This document shows, one piece after another, positions 27,574-37,837 of a stretch of DNA of 55,050 nucleotides; positions within the stretch are counted from its first letter, which is position 1; the number at the start of each line of letters is the position of its first letter. The translations under genes were made by a program, and so were the position numbers. A model generated the notes under the pieces. That model worked only from the letters and a program-made list of their open reading frames with translations, was not told the origin of the DNA and did no database searches. Source of the DNA: SAR92 bacterium BACL16 MAG-120619-bin48 (lineage in GTDB: Bacteria; Pseudomonadota; Gammaproteobacteria; Pseudomonadales; Porticoccaceae); the NCBI GenBank assembly GCA_001438605.1, contig LIDE01000025.1, positions 1 to 55,050 on the forward strand, written 5' to 3'.

Positions 27574-29721
27574 TTATTCCTCAGATGCAGCTTCTTCAGC
27601 AGGCGCTTCGGCAGCCGGTGCTGGCGCAGGTGCAGTACCTTCGTCAGCTTGAGCTTCCTTGATCGACAGCTTTACACGGCCGCGGTTGTCAATTTCCAAA
27701 ACCTTAACGCGAACATCTTGACCTTCGCTGAGGTAGTCAGTCACTTTGGCAACGCGCTCTTGTGCGATCTGAGAGATGTGCACTAGACCGTCAGTTCCCG
27801 GCATAAAGTTAACGAAAGCGCCAAACTCAACGATGCGAACAACTTTGCCGTCATAAATGGTGCCTGGAACAGGATCGGCAACAATCGCCAGAATAGCGTT
27901 CATGGCAGCGTTCAGTCCGTCGGTATCTTCTGAGTAGATTTTAACAACGCCGTCATCAGTAATATCGATGGTCGAGTTGTGCTCGTCACACAGCCCGCGG
28001 ATCGTTGCACCGCCCTTGCCGATAACATCGCGAATCTTGTCAGAATCAATCTGCATCACACCCATACGCGGTGCTGATTCAGCAACTTCTGAACGACCTG
28101 ATGCGAGTACCTTGTTCATTTCGCCGAGAATGTGCAATCGCGCGTGCATGGCTTGATCAAGGGCAATTTCCATAATCTCTTCGGTAATGCCTTCGATTTT
28201 GATGTCCATTTGCAGTGCAGTTACGCCTGCTGCGGTACCCGCTACTTTAAAGTCCATATCGCCGAGGTGATCTTCATCGCCAAGGATATCGGTCAGTACG
28301 GCAAAGCCTGAATCTTCTTTAACTAGACCCATGGCGATACCGGCAACTGGCGCTTTCAGAGGAACGCCTGCATCCATCAGCGCCAAGCTTGAGCCACACA
28401 CAGAGGCCATAGAGCTTGAACCGTTAGATTCAGTGATTTCTGATACCACGCGGATAGCGTAGGGGAATTCTTCGGGTGATGGCAGTACGGCGTTAATACC
28501 ACGACGCGCTAAACGACCGTGGCCGATTTCGCGACGGCTAGTTGCGCCAACACGACCACATTCGCCCACTGAGAACGGTGGGAAGTTGTAGTGCAGCATA
28601 AACGGATCATCGCGACGACCCTCAAGGGCATCAATCATTTGCGCATCGCGGGTTGAACCTAATGTCGCAGCAACGATGGCCTGAGTTTCACCACGGGTGA
28701 ACAGCGCAGAACCGTGAACTTTTGAGAGCACGCCAACTTCAACGTCAATCGCGCGAACAGTCTTCGTATCGCGACCATCAATGCGCGGCTCACCGCGAAT
28801 AATACGGCCACGGACGATGTGCTTTTCAAGCTTTTTGAACGCGTCTTTAATGTCTTCTGCAGCAACGCTGTCGCTGGCCAACTGAGCCACGGCGCTGTCA
28901 CGCAGAGCGTTAACATTGCCCATGCGAGCCTGTTTATCAACAACTTGATACGCTGCATCTAAATCTGCACCAACTAGGTCGTTCAATGCTTTTTTCAGTT
29001 CAACATTTTCAGCCTCTAGCTGCCAGTCCCAACGGGGCTTGCCAACTTCTGCGGCGAGTTCAGCAATAACACTAATCACAGCTTGCATTTCTTGGTGGGC
29101 GAAAAGAACCGCACCTAACATAATATCTTCAGGCAGTTCACGGGCTTCAGATTCAACCATCAGCACGGCGTCTTTCGTGCCGGCAACAACCATGTCCAGC
29201 AATGAGTCAGAAAGCTCGCTATAGGTTGGGTTCAACAGGTAGCCTTGCTCTTCGGTGTAGCCAACGCGTGCGCCGCCAATGGGGCCATTGAACGGGATGC
29301 CAGAAATAGACAGTGCTGCAGACGTACCGATCATTGCGGCGATATCCGGATCAATGTTTTTCTCAGCTGACATGACAGTACAAACAACCTGTACTTCATT
29401 TTTAAAGCCATTGGGGAACAGTGGACGAATTGGACGATCGATAAGACGTGACGTTAACGTCTCTTTCTCGCTTGGACGACCTTCGCGCTTGAAGAATCCG
29501 CCAGGGATTTTTCCTGCTGCGTAGGCTTTCTCAATGTAGTGTACGCCCAGTGGGAAGAAGTCCATGCCTTCTTTGGCTTCTCTGGCGCCAACAACAGTAC
29601 AAAGTACGGTGGTGTTGTCGATTGAACATAAAACTGCACCAGTTGCCTGACGGGCTACACGGCCAGTTTCGAGTGTTACGGTATGGTTACCGTATTGAAA
29701 TTTCTTAATTAAAGGATTCAT
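27574..29721 (-). CDS. pnp: Polynucleotide phosphorylase
   Basis: PNPase degrades RNA 3'-to-5' using phosphate and is a core part of the RNA degradosome. The 715-residue protein has two RNase PH domains ([44 protein letters not shown]), a KH domain ([16 protein letters not shown]) and an S1 domain ([30 protein letters not shown]). It ends in an Ala/Pro/Glu-rich tail. It is the last gene of the tRNA-rimP-nusA-infB-rbfA-truB-rpsO-pnp operon. The leader before it has a 16-bp hairpin that resembles the RNase III-processed pnp leader of E. coli. Confidence 0.98.
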   Translation of the reverse strand: MNPLIKKFQYGNHTVTLETGRVARQATGAVLCSIDNTTVLCTVVGAREAKEGMDFFPLGVHYIEKAYAAGKIPGGFFKREGRPSEKETLTSRLIDRPIRPLFPNGFKNEVQVVCTVMSAEKNIDPDIAAMIGTSAALSISGIPFNGPIGGARVGYTEEQGYLLNPTYSELSDSLLDMVVAGTKDAVLMVESEARELPEDIMLGAVLFAHQEMQAVISVIAELAAEVGKPRWDWQLEAENVELKKALNDLVGADLDAAYQVVDKQARMGNVNALRDSAVAQLASDSVAAEDIKDAFKKLEKHIVRGRIIRGEPRIDGRDTKTVRAIDVEVGVLSKVHGSALFTRGETQAIVAATLGSTRDAQMIDALEGRRDDPFMLHYNFPPFSVGECGRVGATSRREIGHGRLARRGINAVLPSPEEFPYAIRVVSEITESNGSSSMASVCGSSLALMDAGVPLKAPVAGIAMGLVKEDSGFAVLTDILGDEDHLGDMDFKVAGTAAGVTALQMDIKIEGITEEIMEIALDQAMHARLHILGEMNKVLASGRSEVAESAPRMGVMQIDSDKIRDVIGKGGATIRGLCDEHNSTIDITDDGVVKIYSEDTDGLNAAMNAILAIVADPVPGTIYDGKVVRIVEFGAFVNFMPGTDGLVHISQIAQERVAKVTDYLSEGQDVRVKVLEIDNRGRVKLSIKEAQADEGTAPAPAPAAEAPAEEAASEE

Positions 29722-29778
29722 AGTTTACCTTGGTATATTTACCATTTGGCGTCTCTGCTCTGAACCTTTTAACGCTGC

Positions 29779-29823
29779 TCGGGTTACTGATAAATACCCG
29801 GCGGATCTTTATCAGTAACTCGA
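29779..29823 (-). promoter_or_regulatory. pnp: Long hairpin in the pnp leader (probable RNase III/PNPase autoregulation site)
   Basis: GTTACTGATAAA (29783-29794) and TTTATCAGTAAC (29808-29819) pair perfectly. Adding flanking bases gives about 16 bp with one G-U pair and a 13-base loop. It lies 58 bases upstream of the pnp start. In E. coli, PNPase controls its own mRNA after RNase III cuts a comparable leader stem. Confidence 0.7.
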
Positions 29824-29891
29824 TCAACGAATCTCTGGCCAAAACAGTGACGGTTAGTTACGCATTCATCGGCTGTTACTATTGCTGCCTA

Positions 29892-29926
29892 TAAAAGACA
29901 AATGCGGCCCCTTTTGAAGGCCGCAC
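29892..29926 (-). terminator. Terminator after rpsO
   Basis: TGCGGCC (29903-29909) pairs with GGCCGCA (29919-29925). On the minus strand it is followed by TTTGTCTTTT. It lies about 10 bases after the rpsO stop and should partly separate rpsO from pnp transcription, as in E. coli. Confidence 0.75.
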
Positions 29927-29935
29927 CGAGAACAC

Positions 29936-30205
29936 TTATCGACGTAAACCAAGCTTCTTGATCAGCACGCTGTAGCGCTCAATTTGTTTACCTTTGAGGT
30001 AATCGAGCAATTTGCGACGCTGGTTAACCATGCGGATCAGGCCGCGACGTGAATGGTGATCTTTCTTGTGATCGCCAAAGTGGCCCTGTAGCTTGTTGAT
30101 GTTTACGGTTAGCAGAGCAACCTGTACTTCGGGTGAACCTGTGTCATTTTCACAAGTTGCGTACTCAGAGACGATTGCTGCTTTTTCTTCTGCACTTAAT
30201 GCCAT
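29936..30205 (-). CDS. rpsO: Small-subunit ribosomal protein uS15
   Basis: This 89-residue protein is of standard length with [53 protein letters not shown] and [11 protein letters not shown]. uS15 binds the central domain of 16S rRNA and helps order 30S assembly. It lies between truB and pnp, with GGAG 8 bases before the ATG and a terminator after its stop. Confidence 0.98.
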   Translation of the reverse strand: MALSAEEKAAIVSEYATCENDTGSPEVQVALLTVNINKLQGHFGDHKKDHHSRRGLIRMVNQRRKLLDYLKGKQIERYSVLIKKLGLRR

Positions 30206-30316
30206 GTTACTTACTCCAATATGCGTATTTAAAGGATTCAGGCATACCCGCGCATATTTACAGGTACCCTAAGCGGAATTGCTAAAAAGTAAGCCTCTTT
30301 AGCATACTCCATCATT

Positions 30317-31273
30317 CTATTCGTCGGACTCTGGCGCCTCGACCACTAATCTCTTCGGTGCCACTTTGCCGTCTTCAGCGATGGTCCCGACGCCAAGAAA
30401 AGACCCATCTTGGCAAAAAACGCGCACTATATCGCCTTCTTGGCCATTGCGATAGGCCTCTGAGGACATTACTGGCTGTCCAAGTTGAAAATAATGGGCC
30501 ACAGTTTCCGATAAAGTAACCGCAGGTCGGTCTGCAACGGCAATATCCATGGGCTTGAGCAGGTAATCGAGCGTGTTTGGCTCGGCGTTTTCCCGCAACT
30601 GTTCAAGAGTCTCAAGAGAGACCATGTCAGTTTCATGGAATGGGCCAGCCAAGGTTCGATGGAGGGCGCTAACATGCGCGCCACACCCAAGCATCTGCCC
30701 CAAATCATCGGCAAGGCAACGTATGTAGGTTCCCTTGCTGCAGCGCACTTCGACATCGAGTTCGGCTAATACACCAGGCCTAAAGGCTAAAATTTGGTAG
30801 TCATAAATAGTAATGGCACGGGCTTCGCGTTCAACTTCAATACCCTGCCGCGCCAGTTTGTAAAGCGGCTGGCCATTGTGTTTTAGCGCGGAGTACATTG
30901 AGGGTATCTGCAAGATAGCACCCTTAAATGTATCTATTGCGGCGCTAATTTGCGCCAATGTGATGTGCGATGCGTCGCTGCGGCTGACTTCGTCGGCATC
31001 GCAATCGCCACTCTCGGTACGCAAGCCTAATGTAAAGGTACTGCGGTAACCCTTGTCGGAGTCGAGCAAAAACTGACTGAACTTGGTCGCTTCGCCGAGG
31101 CAGATTGGCAGAACACCCGTCGCCAAGGGATCAAGACTGCCAGTGTGACCACCTTTGTTTGCATCAAAAAGTCGTCTGACACGCTGTAATGCGTGATTAG
31201 AGGAGAGTCCAAGGGGTTTATTGAGAATCAGAATTCCGTTGACCGAGCGACCTCGGTTGCGACGTCGAGCCAA
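30317..31273 (-). CDS. truB: tRNA pseudouridine-55 synthase TruB
   Basis: TruB makes pseudouridine 55 in the T-arm of nearly all tRNAs and also acts as a tRNA-folding chaperone. The 318-residue protein has NGILILNKPLGLSSN, the catalytic-Asp motif GHTGSLDPLATGVLPICLGEATK, YRSTFTLG and VRCSKGTYIRCLADDLG, and a C-terminal PUA-like region. It begins 2 bases after the rbfA stop within the nusA-infB operon. Confidence 0.96.
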   Translation of the reverse strand: MARRRNRGRSVNGILILNKPLGLSSNHALQRVRRLFDANKGGHTGSLDPLATGVLPICLGEATKFSQFLLDSDKGYRSTFTLGLRTESGDCDADEVSRSDASHITLAQISAAIDTFKGAILQIPSMYSALKHNGQPLYKLARQGIEVEREARAITIYDYQILAFRPGVLAELDVEVRCSKGTYIRCLADDLGQMLGCGAHVSALHRTLAGPFHETDMVSLETLEQLRENAEPNTLDYLLKPMDIAVADRPAVTLSETVAHYFQLGQPVMSSEAYRNGQEGDIVRVFCQDGSFLGVGTIAEDGKVAPKRLVVEAPESDE

Positions 31274-31275
31274 AC

Positions 31276-31677
31276 CTACTCTTCCTCGTCGCTTGAGGCG
31301 TCTGACTCGTCTGCGGATTTGTTTAGAGATACGGCGTAGTCGATCAAGGCAGACAGGTGCTGACCGCGACGGCCGCTCTCGTCGTAGATAAACGTCAGCT
31401 GTGGCGTAACGCGCAGCTTGATGCTGCCTGCCAATAATTTGCGCAGATAACCCGCAGCACCGTTCAGCGCCGCAAGCGCTTCGTCGATCTGCTGCTGATC
31501 GCGATCATCAACAAAGCTGACAAATATCTTGCCGTAAGCGAGATCGCGACTGACCGAAACGTCGGTGATATTCACCATTCCGACCCGTGGATCACGCACT
31601 TCACTGCGTATCAGAACGGCCAACTCCTGTTGGACAGCGTCTGATACGCGCTCGGCGCGAGTAAATTCTCTTGGCAT
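31276..31677 (-). CDS. rbfA: Ribosome-binding factor RbfA
   Basis: RbfA binds the 30S subunit during late 16S rRNA maturation and is needed for growth in the cold. The 133-residue protein has the KH-like fold (RAERVSDAVQQELAVLI, VRDPRVGMVNITDVSVSRDL, ITLRVTPQLTFIYDES-type end here read as KLRVTPQLTFIYDES) and a charged C-terminal tail (ADESDASSDEEE). It lies between infB and truB. Confidence 0.95.
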   Translation of the reverse strand: MPREFTRAERVSDAVQQELAVLIRSEVRDPRVGMVNITDVSVSRDLAYGKIFVSFVDDRDQQQIDEALAALNGAAGYLRKLLAGSIKLRVTPQLTFIYDESGRRGQHLSALIDYAVSLNKSADESDASSDEEE

Positions 31678-31689
31678 GGTGGCGGCCGG

Positions 31690-34275
31690 TTACAGTGAAC
31701 GTTTTACTTGGGTGACTTCATAAACTTCAATCAAGTCCCCAGGTTTGACGTCATTGTAATCTTTTACGCCGATACCACATTCCATACCATTGCGAACTTC
31801 CTGTGCTTCATCTTTGAAACGACGCAGGGATTCCAGCGCGCCTTGGAAGATAACGATATCGTCGCGCAATACGCGAATTGGCTTATTGCGATAAACGGTA
31901 CCCTCGGTCACCATACAGCCAGCAATTGCGCCGTACTTCGGTGAGCGGAAGACATCGCGAACTTCGGCAATACCAACAATTTCTTCGCGAGTTTCAGGTG
32001 CCAACATACCCGACAGAGCAAGTTTCACTTCGTCTAGTAGGTTGTAGATAACGCTGTAGTAACGAATTTCCACCGCTTCTTTCTCAGCCAGAACTCGAGC
32101 GTCGCCAGCAGCGCGCACGTTAAAGCCAAGAATAATGGCGCCAGTGGTCAGGGCTAAGTTGATATCTGACTCGGTAATACCACCGACCGAGGAGGCAACA
32201 ATTTCAACCGCGACTTCTGCGGTAGCAAAGTCGTGCAGCGCACTATTAATCGCCTCAAGAGAACCTCGCACATCGGCCTTGACAATCAGCGGTAACTTGC
32301 TGACTTGCTCGGCACCCATGTCGGTGAACATATTTTCCAACTTAGCGGCCTGCTGTCGCGACATGCGATCAGCGCGAGCCTTGGTTTGGCGATGCTCAGC
32401 AATTTCTTTCGCTTTGCGCTCGTCAGCAATCACAAAGAACTCGTCACCGGCATTTGGCGCTTCATCCAGTCCAAGAATTTCAACTGGAATAGAAGGACCA
32501 GCGCTGTTAATCAGCTGCTTCGCTTCGTCGGTCATGGCGCGGATTTTACCCACACTCTCACCAGCGAGAACGAAGTCACCTTTGCGCAGCGTGCCGCGCT
32601 GAATCAGTGCCGTGGCAACAACGCCGCGACCTTTGTCAATGCGCGACTCAACAATCACGCCCTGTGCCGGTACGTCGACGGGGGCTGTGAGTTCAAGTAC
32701 TTCTGCTTGCAGCAAAACGGCTTCAAGAAGTTCGTCAATGCCTTCACCGGTGTGGGCTGAGACTTTAATAAACTGTGTATCGCCGCCCCACTCTTCAGGA
32801 ATCACGTTCTTCTGGCCGAGTTCTGAGGTTACGCGCTCGGGATCGGCGCCAGCTTTGTCCATTTTGTTAATGGCAACAACCAGCGGAACACCAGCGGCAC
32901 GGGCGTGCTGAATAGCTTCTTCTGTCTGCGGCATAACACCATCATCGGCAGCGACAACGAGAATCACTACGTCGGTGCTTTTCGCTCCGCGGGCGCGCAT
33001 CGCTGTAAAGGCTGCGTGACCAGGAGTGTCGAGAAAGGTGATCATGCCTTTTGGCGTGTTCACATGGTAAGCGCCGATATGCTGTGTAATACCGCCCGCT
33101 TCACCGGAGGCGACTCGAGTTTTGCGGATGTAGTCGAGTAGCGACGTTTTGCCGTGGTCGACGTGACCCATCACAGTAACAACAGGCGCGCGGGGCTCTT
33201 CGATTCCTCTCAGCGCTTCAAACTCGGCAGCCAAGCTGTCTTCAACGGTGGTCTGATTTTCAGCAACGGGGTTGTGACCCAGCTCTTCAACCACTAAAAA
33301 TGCGGTCTCTTGGTCGATGACTTCATTAATCGAGGCCAAAACACCCATTTTCATCAGCTGCCTGACAACAACACCGGCTTTGCTCAACATCCTCTGAGCA
33401 AGTTCAGCAACGCTTATTTGCGCTGGGATTTGCACATCTAACACTTTCTTTTCGGTCGGCTTTTTAAAGGTGTGTTTGTTATCAATTTTAAATGGAGCAG
33501 CGTTGCCTGAGCGAAGACGAGGCTTCTTATCCGTCGAATCATCGACATCATTGAGCTCCAGACGTGTCTTTTTCTTACCACCCTTGCCGAGAGGCTTTTT
33601 AACTTTTTTGCCGCTATCGTCATCGTCGTCCAAAGCCTTACCGTGACGGCGCCCTTTTTCATGAACGGCATCGCCGAGCACTTGCGGAGGAGTGGGTTTT
33701 GCAATCTTTTTCGCTTCTTCAGCTTTCAGCGCGGCAACTGCTTCAGCAGCAAGACGAGCCTCTTCTTCAGCTTGGCTTAACGCATCTTCTTGAGTCTTGT
33801 TCTTTTCTTCTTCTGCTCTGCGGCGCGCTTCTGTTGCTGCTTGACGCTTTTCTTCAATATCATCGATGCCTGAGGAAACAAAAGCGGGTGCCGCCTCAGC
33901 TGGCGTCGGTGTAACGTCTACCGGCACTGCTACAGGCTTTACATGGACAGCTTCTTCGATTTCGACAGGGGCCTGAATCTCTTCATCGCTGCGCTTCACG
34001 TAGGTACGCTTTTTGCGCACTTCAATGTTGACCGTTTTACGGTTACCGGTCTTCAGAGTACTCAGCGTTTTGCGCTGTAACGTAATCTTTTTCGGCTCAC
34101 GAGCACTCTCGCCGTGCAGACCTTTTAGATAGGCCAGCAGCGTTTGTTTCTCTTCATCAGATACCGCAGCGTCACCAGACGCATGCGACAGACCTGCCTC
34201 TTTCATTTGCATAAGCAAACGATCGACAGATGCGCCTACGGTTTTTGCTAGTTCACTTACTGTAACTTGAGCCAT
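31690..34275 (-). CDS. infB: Translation initiation factor IF-2
   Basis: IF-2 is the GTPase that brings initiator fMet-tRNA to the 30S subunit and joins the subunits. The 861-residue product has an IF2 N-terminal helix domain ([23 protein letters not shown]), a long Glu/Ala/Lys-rich linker, a second IF2_N domain and the G domain: G1 [43 protein letters not shown]. Then come the C-terminal domains ending in [16 protein letters not shown]. The ATG at 34275 starts 28 bases after nusA. The linker has many charged repeats, as is usual. Confidence 0.98.
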   Translation of the reverse strand: MAQVTVSELAKTVGASVDRLLMQMKEAGLSHASGDAAVSDEEKQTLLAYLKGLHGESAREPKKITLQRKTLSTLKTGNRKTVNIEVRKKRTYVKRSDEEIQAPVEIEEAVHVKPVAVPVDVTPTPAEAAPAFVSSGIDDIEEKRQAATEARRRAEEEKNKTQEDALSQAEEEARLAAEAVAALKAEEAKKIAKPTPPQVLGDAVHEKGRRHGKALDDDDDSGKKVKKPLGKGGKKKTRLELNDVDDSTDKKPRLRSGNAAPFKIDNKHTFKKPTEKKVLDVQIPAQISVAELAQRMLSKAGVVVRQLMKMGVLASINEVIDQETAFLVVEELGHNPVAENQTTVEDSLAAEFEALRGIEEPRAPVVTVMGHVDHGKTSLLDYIRKTRVASGEAGGITQHIGAYHVNTPKGMITFLDTPGHAAFTAMRARGAKSTDVVILVVAADDGVMPQTEEAIQHARAAGVPLVVAINKMDKAGADPERVTSELGQKNVIPEEWGGDTQFIKVSAHTGEGIDELLEAVLLQAEVLELTAPVDVPAQGVIVESRIDKGRGVVATALIQRGTLRKGDFVLAGESVGKIRAMTDEAKQLINSAGPSIPVEILGLDEAPNAGDEFFVIADERKAKEIAEHRQTKARADRMSRQQAAKLENMFTDMGAEQVSKLPLIVKADVRGSLEAINSALHDFATAEVAVEIVASSVGGITESDINLALTTGAIILGFNVRAAGDARVLAEKEAVEIRYYSVIYNLLDEVKLALSGMLAPETREEIVGIAEVRDVFRSPKYGAIAGCMVTEGTVYRNKPIRVLRDDIVIFQGALESLRRFKDEAQEVRNGMECGIGVKDYNDVKPGDLIEVYEVTQVKRSL

Positions 34276-34303
34276 CGGTTGTCCTCTATTACACCCCGAT
34301 TAA

Positions 34304-35797
34304 TTATTCACCTTGGTCCGCAAACCAAGGAGCCCGTGCTGTCATTATCAATGCAGACGCGGTCTCTTCATCCATTCCATCTATATCCATCAGATCATCA
34401 ACAGCCTGTTCGGCCAAATCTTCCATGGTGACAATGCCCATTCCTGCGAGAGTCTTGGCTAAGTCACTGTTCATTCCGTCCATCGTCAGCAAATCTTCTG
34501 CTGGTTCTGCGTTGGCCAGTTGCTCTTCACCGGCCAAGGCCTGTGTTAGCAGTGCGTCCTTCGCACGAGCGCGCAGTTCTTCCGCGATATCTTCGTCAAA
34601 TCCTTCAATAGCGCTCATCTCTTCGAGCGGCACATAGGCCACTTCTTCAATGCTCGTGAAACCTTCTTCTACCAACACGATGGCAACATCTTCATCGATG
34701 TCGAGTGCGGACATAAACGTTTCCAGCACACTAGATGATTCTTCGTGCTGCTTTTCTTTAGCCTGTGCGGAGGTCATCACGTTGATGGTCCAACCGGTTA
34801 GCTCAGAGGCTAGGCGAACGTTCTGTCCACCCTTACCAATCGCTTGAGCAAGGTTTTCTTCGCTCACCGCAACATCCATTGAGTGCGCGTCTTCATCGAC
34901 TACGATCGACTCTACATCCGCAGGGGCCATTGCGTTAATAACCAGCTGCGCTGGGTTATCATCCCACAAAATAATATCGATACGCTCGTCGTCGAGGTCA
35001 TTGGAGACCGCCTGAACGCGAGCACCGCGCATACCAACACAGGCGCCCACAGGATCAATACGGGCATCTTTACTCTTCACTGCGATCTTGGCGCGCTGAC
35101 CTGGGTCTCGAGCTGCGCCTTTAATTTCAATAATGCCTTCTGAAATTTCAGGAACTTCAATTTGGAATAGCTGGATCAGCATTTCTGGAGCAGCACGTGA
35201 GACCAATAGCTGGGGTCCGCGGCTGTCGTCGCGAATGCTGGTCAAAATAACGCGAGTGCGGTCGTTGATGCGGAATATCTCGCGGCCCACCAATTCTTCA
35301 CGGGGCAGCAGGCCTTCAGCGTTGTCGCCAAAGTCTACGATAATGTGATCGCGAGTCACTTTCTTCACAGTGCCATTTAACAGCTCACCGATGCGGTGAC
35401 GGAAGCGGTTTACAATCAGCTCACGCTCTGCATCGCGCACTTTCTGAACGATAACTTGCTTAGCTGTCTGCGCAGCAATGCGACCGAAGGCGATGTTTTC
35501 AACGGGTTCTTCAAAGCGATCACCAACAGTTAATGTGGGATCTTTTTCATGGGCCTCTTCCGTGGTGAACTCTGTGCCCAATTCGGCCATCACGTCATCG
35601 GCAACCACGTCCCACCAGCGGAAGGAGTCATAGGCGCCCGTTTTGCGGTTGATAACGACACGAATATTGGCGCCTTCTTCATAGCGCTTTTTCGTGGCCG
35701 TGGCCAATGCCTGCTCAATCGCTTGGAAAATGATTTCCTGATCCACACCCTTTTCGTTGGATACGGCTTCAGCAACCATTAAAATTTCTTTACTCAT
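34304..35797 (-). CDS. nusA: Transcription termination/antitermination factor NusA
   Basis: NusA binds RNA polymerase and modulates pausing, termination and antitermination. The 497-residue protein has the N-terminal polymerase-binding domain (MVAEAVSNEKGVDQEIIFQAIE), an S1 domain (GELLNGTVKKVTRDHIIVDFGDNAEGLLPREE), two KH domains (VGACVGMRGARVQAV; AQAIGKGGQNVRLASELTGW) and the two acidic C-terminal repeats typical of gammaproteobacteria. It is 19 bases downstream of rimP and 28 bases upstream of infB. Confidence 0.98.
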   Translation of the reverse strand: MSKEILMVAEAVSNEKGVDQEIIFQAIEQALATATKKRYEEGANIRVVINRKTGAYDSFRWWDVVADDVMAELGTEFTTEEAHEKDPTLTVGDRFEEPVENIAFGRIAAQTAKQVIVQKVRDAERELIVNRFRHRIGELLNGTVKKVTRDHIIVDFGDNAEGLLPREELVGREIFRINDRTRVILTSIRDDSRGPQLLVSRAAPEMLIQLFQIEVPEISEGIIEIKGAARDPGQRAKIAVKSKDARIDPVGACVGMRGARVQAVSNDLDDERIDIILWDDNPAQLVINAMAPADVESIVVDEDAHSMDVAVSEENLAQAIGKGGQNVRLASELTGWTINVMTSAQAKEKQHEESSSVLETFMSALDIDEDVAIVLVEEGFTSIEEVAYVPLEEMSAIEGFDEDIAEELRARAKDALLTQALAGEEQLANAEPAEDLLTMDGMNSDLAKTLAGMGIVTMEDLAEQAVDDLMDIDGMDEETASALIMTARAPWFADQGE

Positions 35798-35816
35798 TGT
35801 TCAAACCTCGCATGAC

Positions 35817-36272
35817 TCAGAATTTCGGCACCACATTGGCCTTGTCAATTCCTTCAATCGGAAACAGATACTCGGTATCTGCCACCACCAAAACGACCTC
35901 GTCGCCATCTAAACCGGCGAGACGACCCTTAAAATTTCTTCTTCCCTCGTAGGGGAATCGCAAACGCAGTGAAATATCTTCACCGATAAAGCGCTCATAT
36001 TGACCTAACTCATAGAGTGGGCGGTCCATACCTGGCGATGATACTTCTAAAATATACTCGCCGCTGACAGCGTCATCAACATCGAGCACACTGCTGACCT
36101 GGCGGCTGACGCGCTCACAATCCTCAACACCAACACCGTCTTCACGATCAATGTAAATGCGCAGCAGCTTACTTCTACCACTCGCTTGCAGCTCTAAACC
36201 CCAAAGCTCGCAATCGAGAGCCTCAACAACTGGCTGCAATAATTCTCTTAATGTGCTGTCGACCGCGGCCAT
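35817..36272 (-). CDS. rimP: Ribosome maturation factor RimP
   Basis: RimP helps 30S subunit maturation. The 151-residue protein has LLQPVVEALDCELWGLELQ, the DREDGVGVEDCERVSRQVS segment, YILEVSSPGMDRPLY and the C-terminal SH3-like domain. MAAVDSTLREL at 36272 is chosen, since AGGAG lies 6 bases upstream; ATG 36278 directly follows the AGGAG and would be too close. The frame further up has no support. The gene lies behind the initiator tRNA and a hairpin terminator, so read-through from the tRNA promoter is likely. Confidence 0.95.
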   Translation of the reverse strand: MAAVDSTLRELLQPVVEALDCELWGLELQASGRSKLLRIYIDREDGVGVEDCERVSRQVSSVLDVDDAVSGEYILEVSSPGMDRPLYELGQYERFIGEDISLRLRFPYEGRRNFKGRLAGLDGDEVVLVVADTEYLFPIEGIDKANVVPKF

Positions 36273-36325
36273 TAGCATCTCCTGACAAACAAAAAATGGG
36301 CCCACGGCCCATTTATTCACTTCTA

Positions 36326-36349
36326 AAGAAAAGCCCCAAAATGGGGCTC
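36326..36349 (-). terminator. Terminator between the initiator tRNA and rimP
   Basis: AGCCCCA and TGGGGCT form a 7-bp stem with a 3-base loop. On the minus strand TTTTCTTT follows. It would reduce read-through from the tRNA promoter into rimP. The 220 bases between it and the tRNA hold nothing else I recognise. Confidence 0.7.
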
Positions 36350-36570
36350 CTCGATTTGCGCCGGACCCGACGCTAATGTTGGTCGTAGAAACTGCTCTTC
36401 CGAGTGGGTTTAGACTATCGTGTCCAACTCACTTATTCAGGCGAGACTCCTTTTCTACTCAGCTGACGCAAGCATAGACAGTGTTCGCCCTGCGCATCTG
36501 CAAAAACTTTCTGTAACGGTTTACCAATTTTACCTATCTAACATTTTACCCATCTAGCTAGGTGTTAAAT

Positions 36571-36647
<77 letters not shown>

Positions 36648-36695
36648 CCGACACAACGATTTACGTTTAAATCGCCCTCTTTAAAGAGGACGAGC

Positions 36696-36724
36696 ATTAT
36701 AGGTATCGGTTGCTAGAAGGTCAA
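36696..36724 (-). promoter_or_regulatory. Strong sigma-70 promoter of the initiator tRNA / rimP operon
   Basis: On the minus strand TTGACC (36724-36719), 17 bases, then a perfect TATAAT (36701-36696), followed by a GC-rich discriminator (GCTCGTCC). Such discriminators are typical of stringently controlled tRNA promoters. It begins 49 bases before the tRNA. Confidence 0.88.
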
Positions 36725-36750
36725 CAACACACTGAGAAACAAACCACTTT

Positions 36751-37554
36751 TTATTTTCGGCTGGCGACAATGATTTCATAAGCCGTTCTAATCTCTTGGG
36801 TGCGCTCGGTGGCCAACTTAATCATATCTTCTGGCATACCTTGGCCAATTAACTTATCGGGGTGATTTTCGCTGGTCAGCTTACGGTAAGCGCGCTTAAT
36901 TTGTGCGTCGGACTGACTAGGCTGCACACCCAAGGCGGTGTAGGCCGCTTTTAATTGATCGGCAGAGGACTGACCGCTGCTGCGATGGCCGCCCGCGCCT
37001 GAGGATGAGCCCTTGAATTGCGACTGGGCATTAATCATCGCCAGAAGCTGATCAAACAGTGCCGCAGAAAAACCCAAATGCCCAGCAACATTGCGCAACA
37101 CTTGCTGCTCAGCGGCGTGTAATTCACCATCGGCAATCGCGAGAGCAATTAAATAGTTCAGCAGCGAGCGTTTGAGATTGCCTTGGCGACCACAGACGCT
37201 GACGAAGTTATCCATGGTGCTCTTGAGAGAAAAATCTGACTGAGCGCCCAACTTGAAAAGCTCAATGGCTTTCTTGCGATGGTCACTGCTGAGACCCATT
37301 TTCCCCATCAGCCCCTCAGCGTGGGCAATCTCGGCAGGGGTTATGCGCCCATCGGCTTTAGCCAAATGTCCCAAGACGCTGAACAGCGTGTCAAAAAAGG
37401 TATCGCGGGTTCGCGCTTGGTCTTCGGCAGACATTGGCCGTAATCCAATCAGACCTTTATCAAACTGATGCCCAACGTAGAGCCCGATCAGCACGCCGAG
37501 TGGGCCTGCAACGAGAAAGCCCAATGACCCGCCAATTATTTTTCCTGTGACCAT
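36751..37554 (-). CDS. djlA: Membrane-anchored co-chaperone DjlA
   Basis: This 267-residue protein has one N-terminal membrane segment (about residues 3-26, IIGGSLGFLVAGPLGVLIGLYVG), a TerB-like helical domain (about 40-165) and a C-terminal J domain with the HPDK motif (ENHPDKLIGQGMPEDM). DjlA is an inner-membrane DnaK partner whose overproduction induces capsule signalling in E. coli. ATG 37554 matches the family N-terminus; TTG 37581 would add nine residues. It ends just upstream of the tRNA promoter, where many bacteria have secG. Confidence 0.9.
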   Translation of the reverse strand: MVTGKIIGGSLGFLVAGPLGVLIGLYVGHQFDKGLIGLRPMSAEDQARTRDTFFDTLFSVLGHLAKADGRITPAEIAHAEGLMGKMGLSSDHRKKAIELFKLGAQSDFSLKSTMDNFVSVCGRQGNLKRSLLNYLIALAIADGELHAAEQQVLRNVAGHLGFSAALFDQLLAMINAQSQFKGSSSGAGGHRSSGQSSADQLKAAYTALGVQPSQSDAQIKRAYRKLTSENHPDKLIGQGMPEDMIKLATERTQEIRTAYEIIVASRK

Positions 37555-37837
37555 GCCCCGCCCTTTTTGATAGTCGAGCAACCATTACAACACGTAATTG
37601 AGAATTCTTTTCCGCAGCTAAAATTGCATCGATGCCGCCAGTACGCCAGCCATTTAAACGAAAAAGCGTTACTACTGCTACGTGAAATTGCAAAATAGGC
37701 TTTTATCGTACTTAATTAGACGTGCTCAGCTGCGATCGACGCGTCTACCGACTGGTTTGGAAGAATTCTTAAACCGACAATACGATCTAAACTCTGCTCA
37801 ACGACTATGTTACCCGACTTAAATCAGCGGCCTACTC

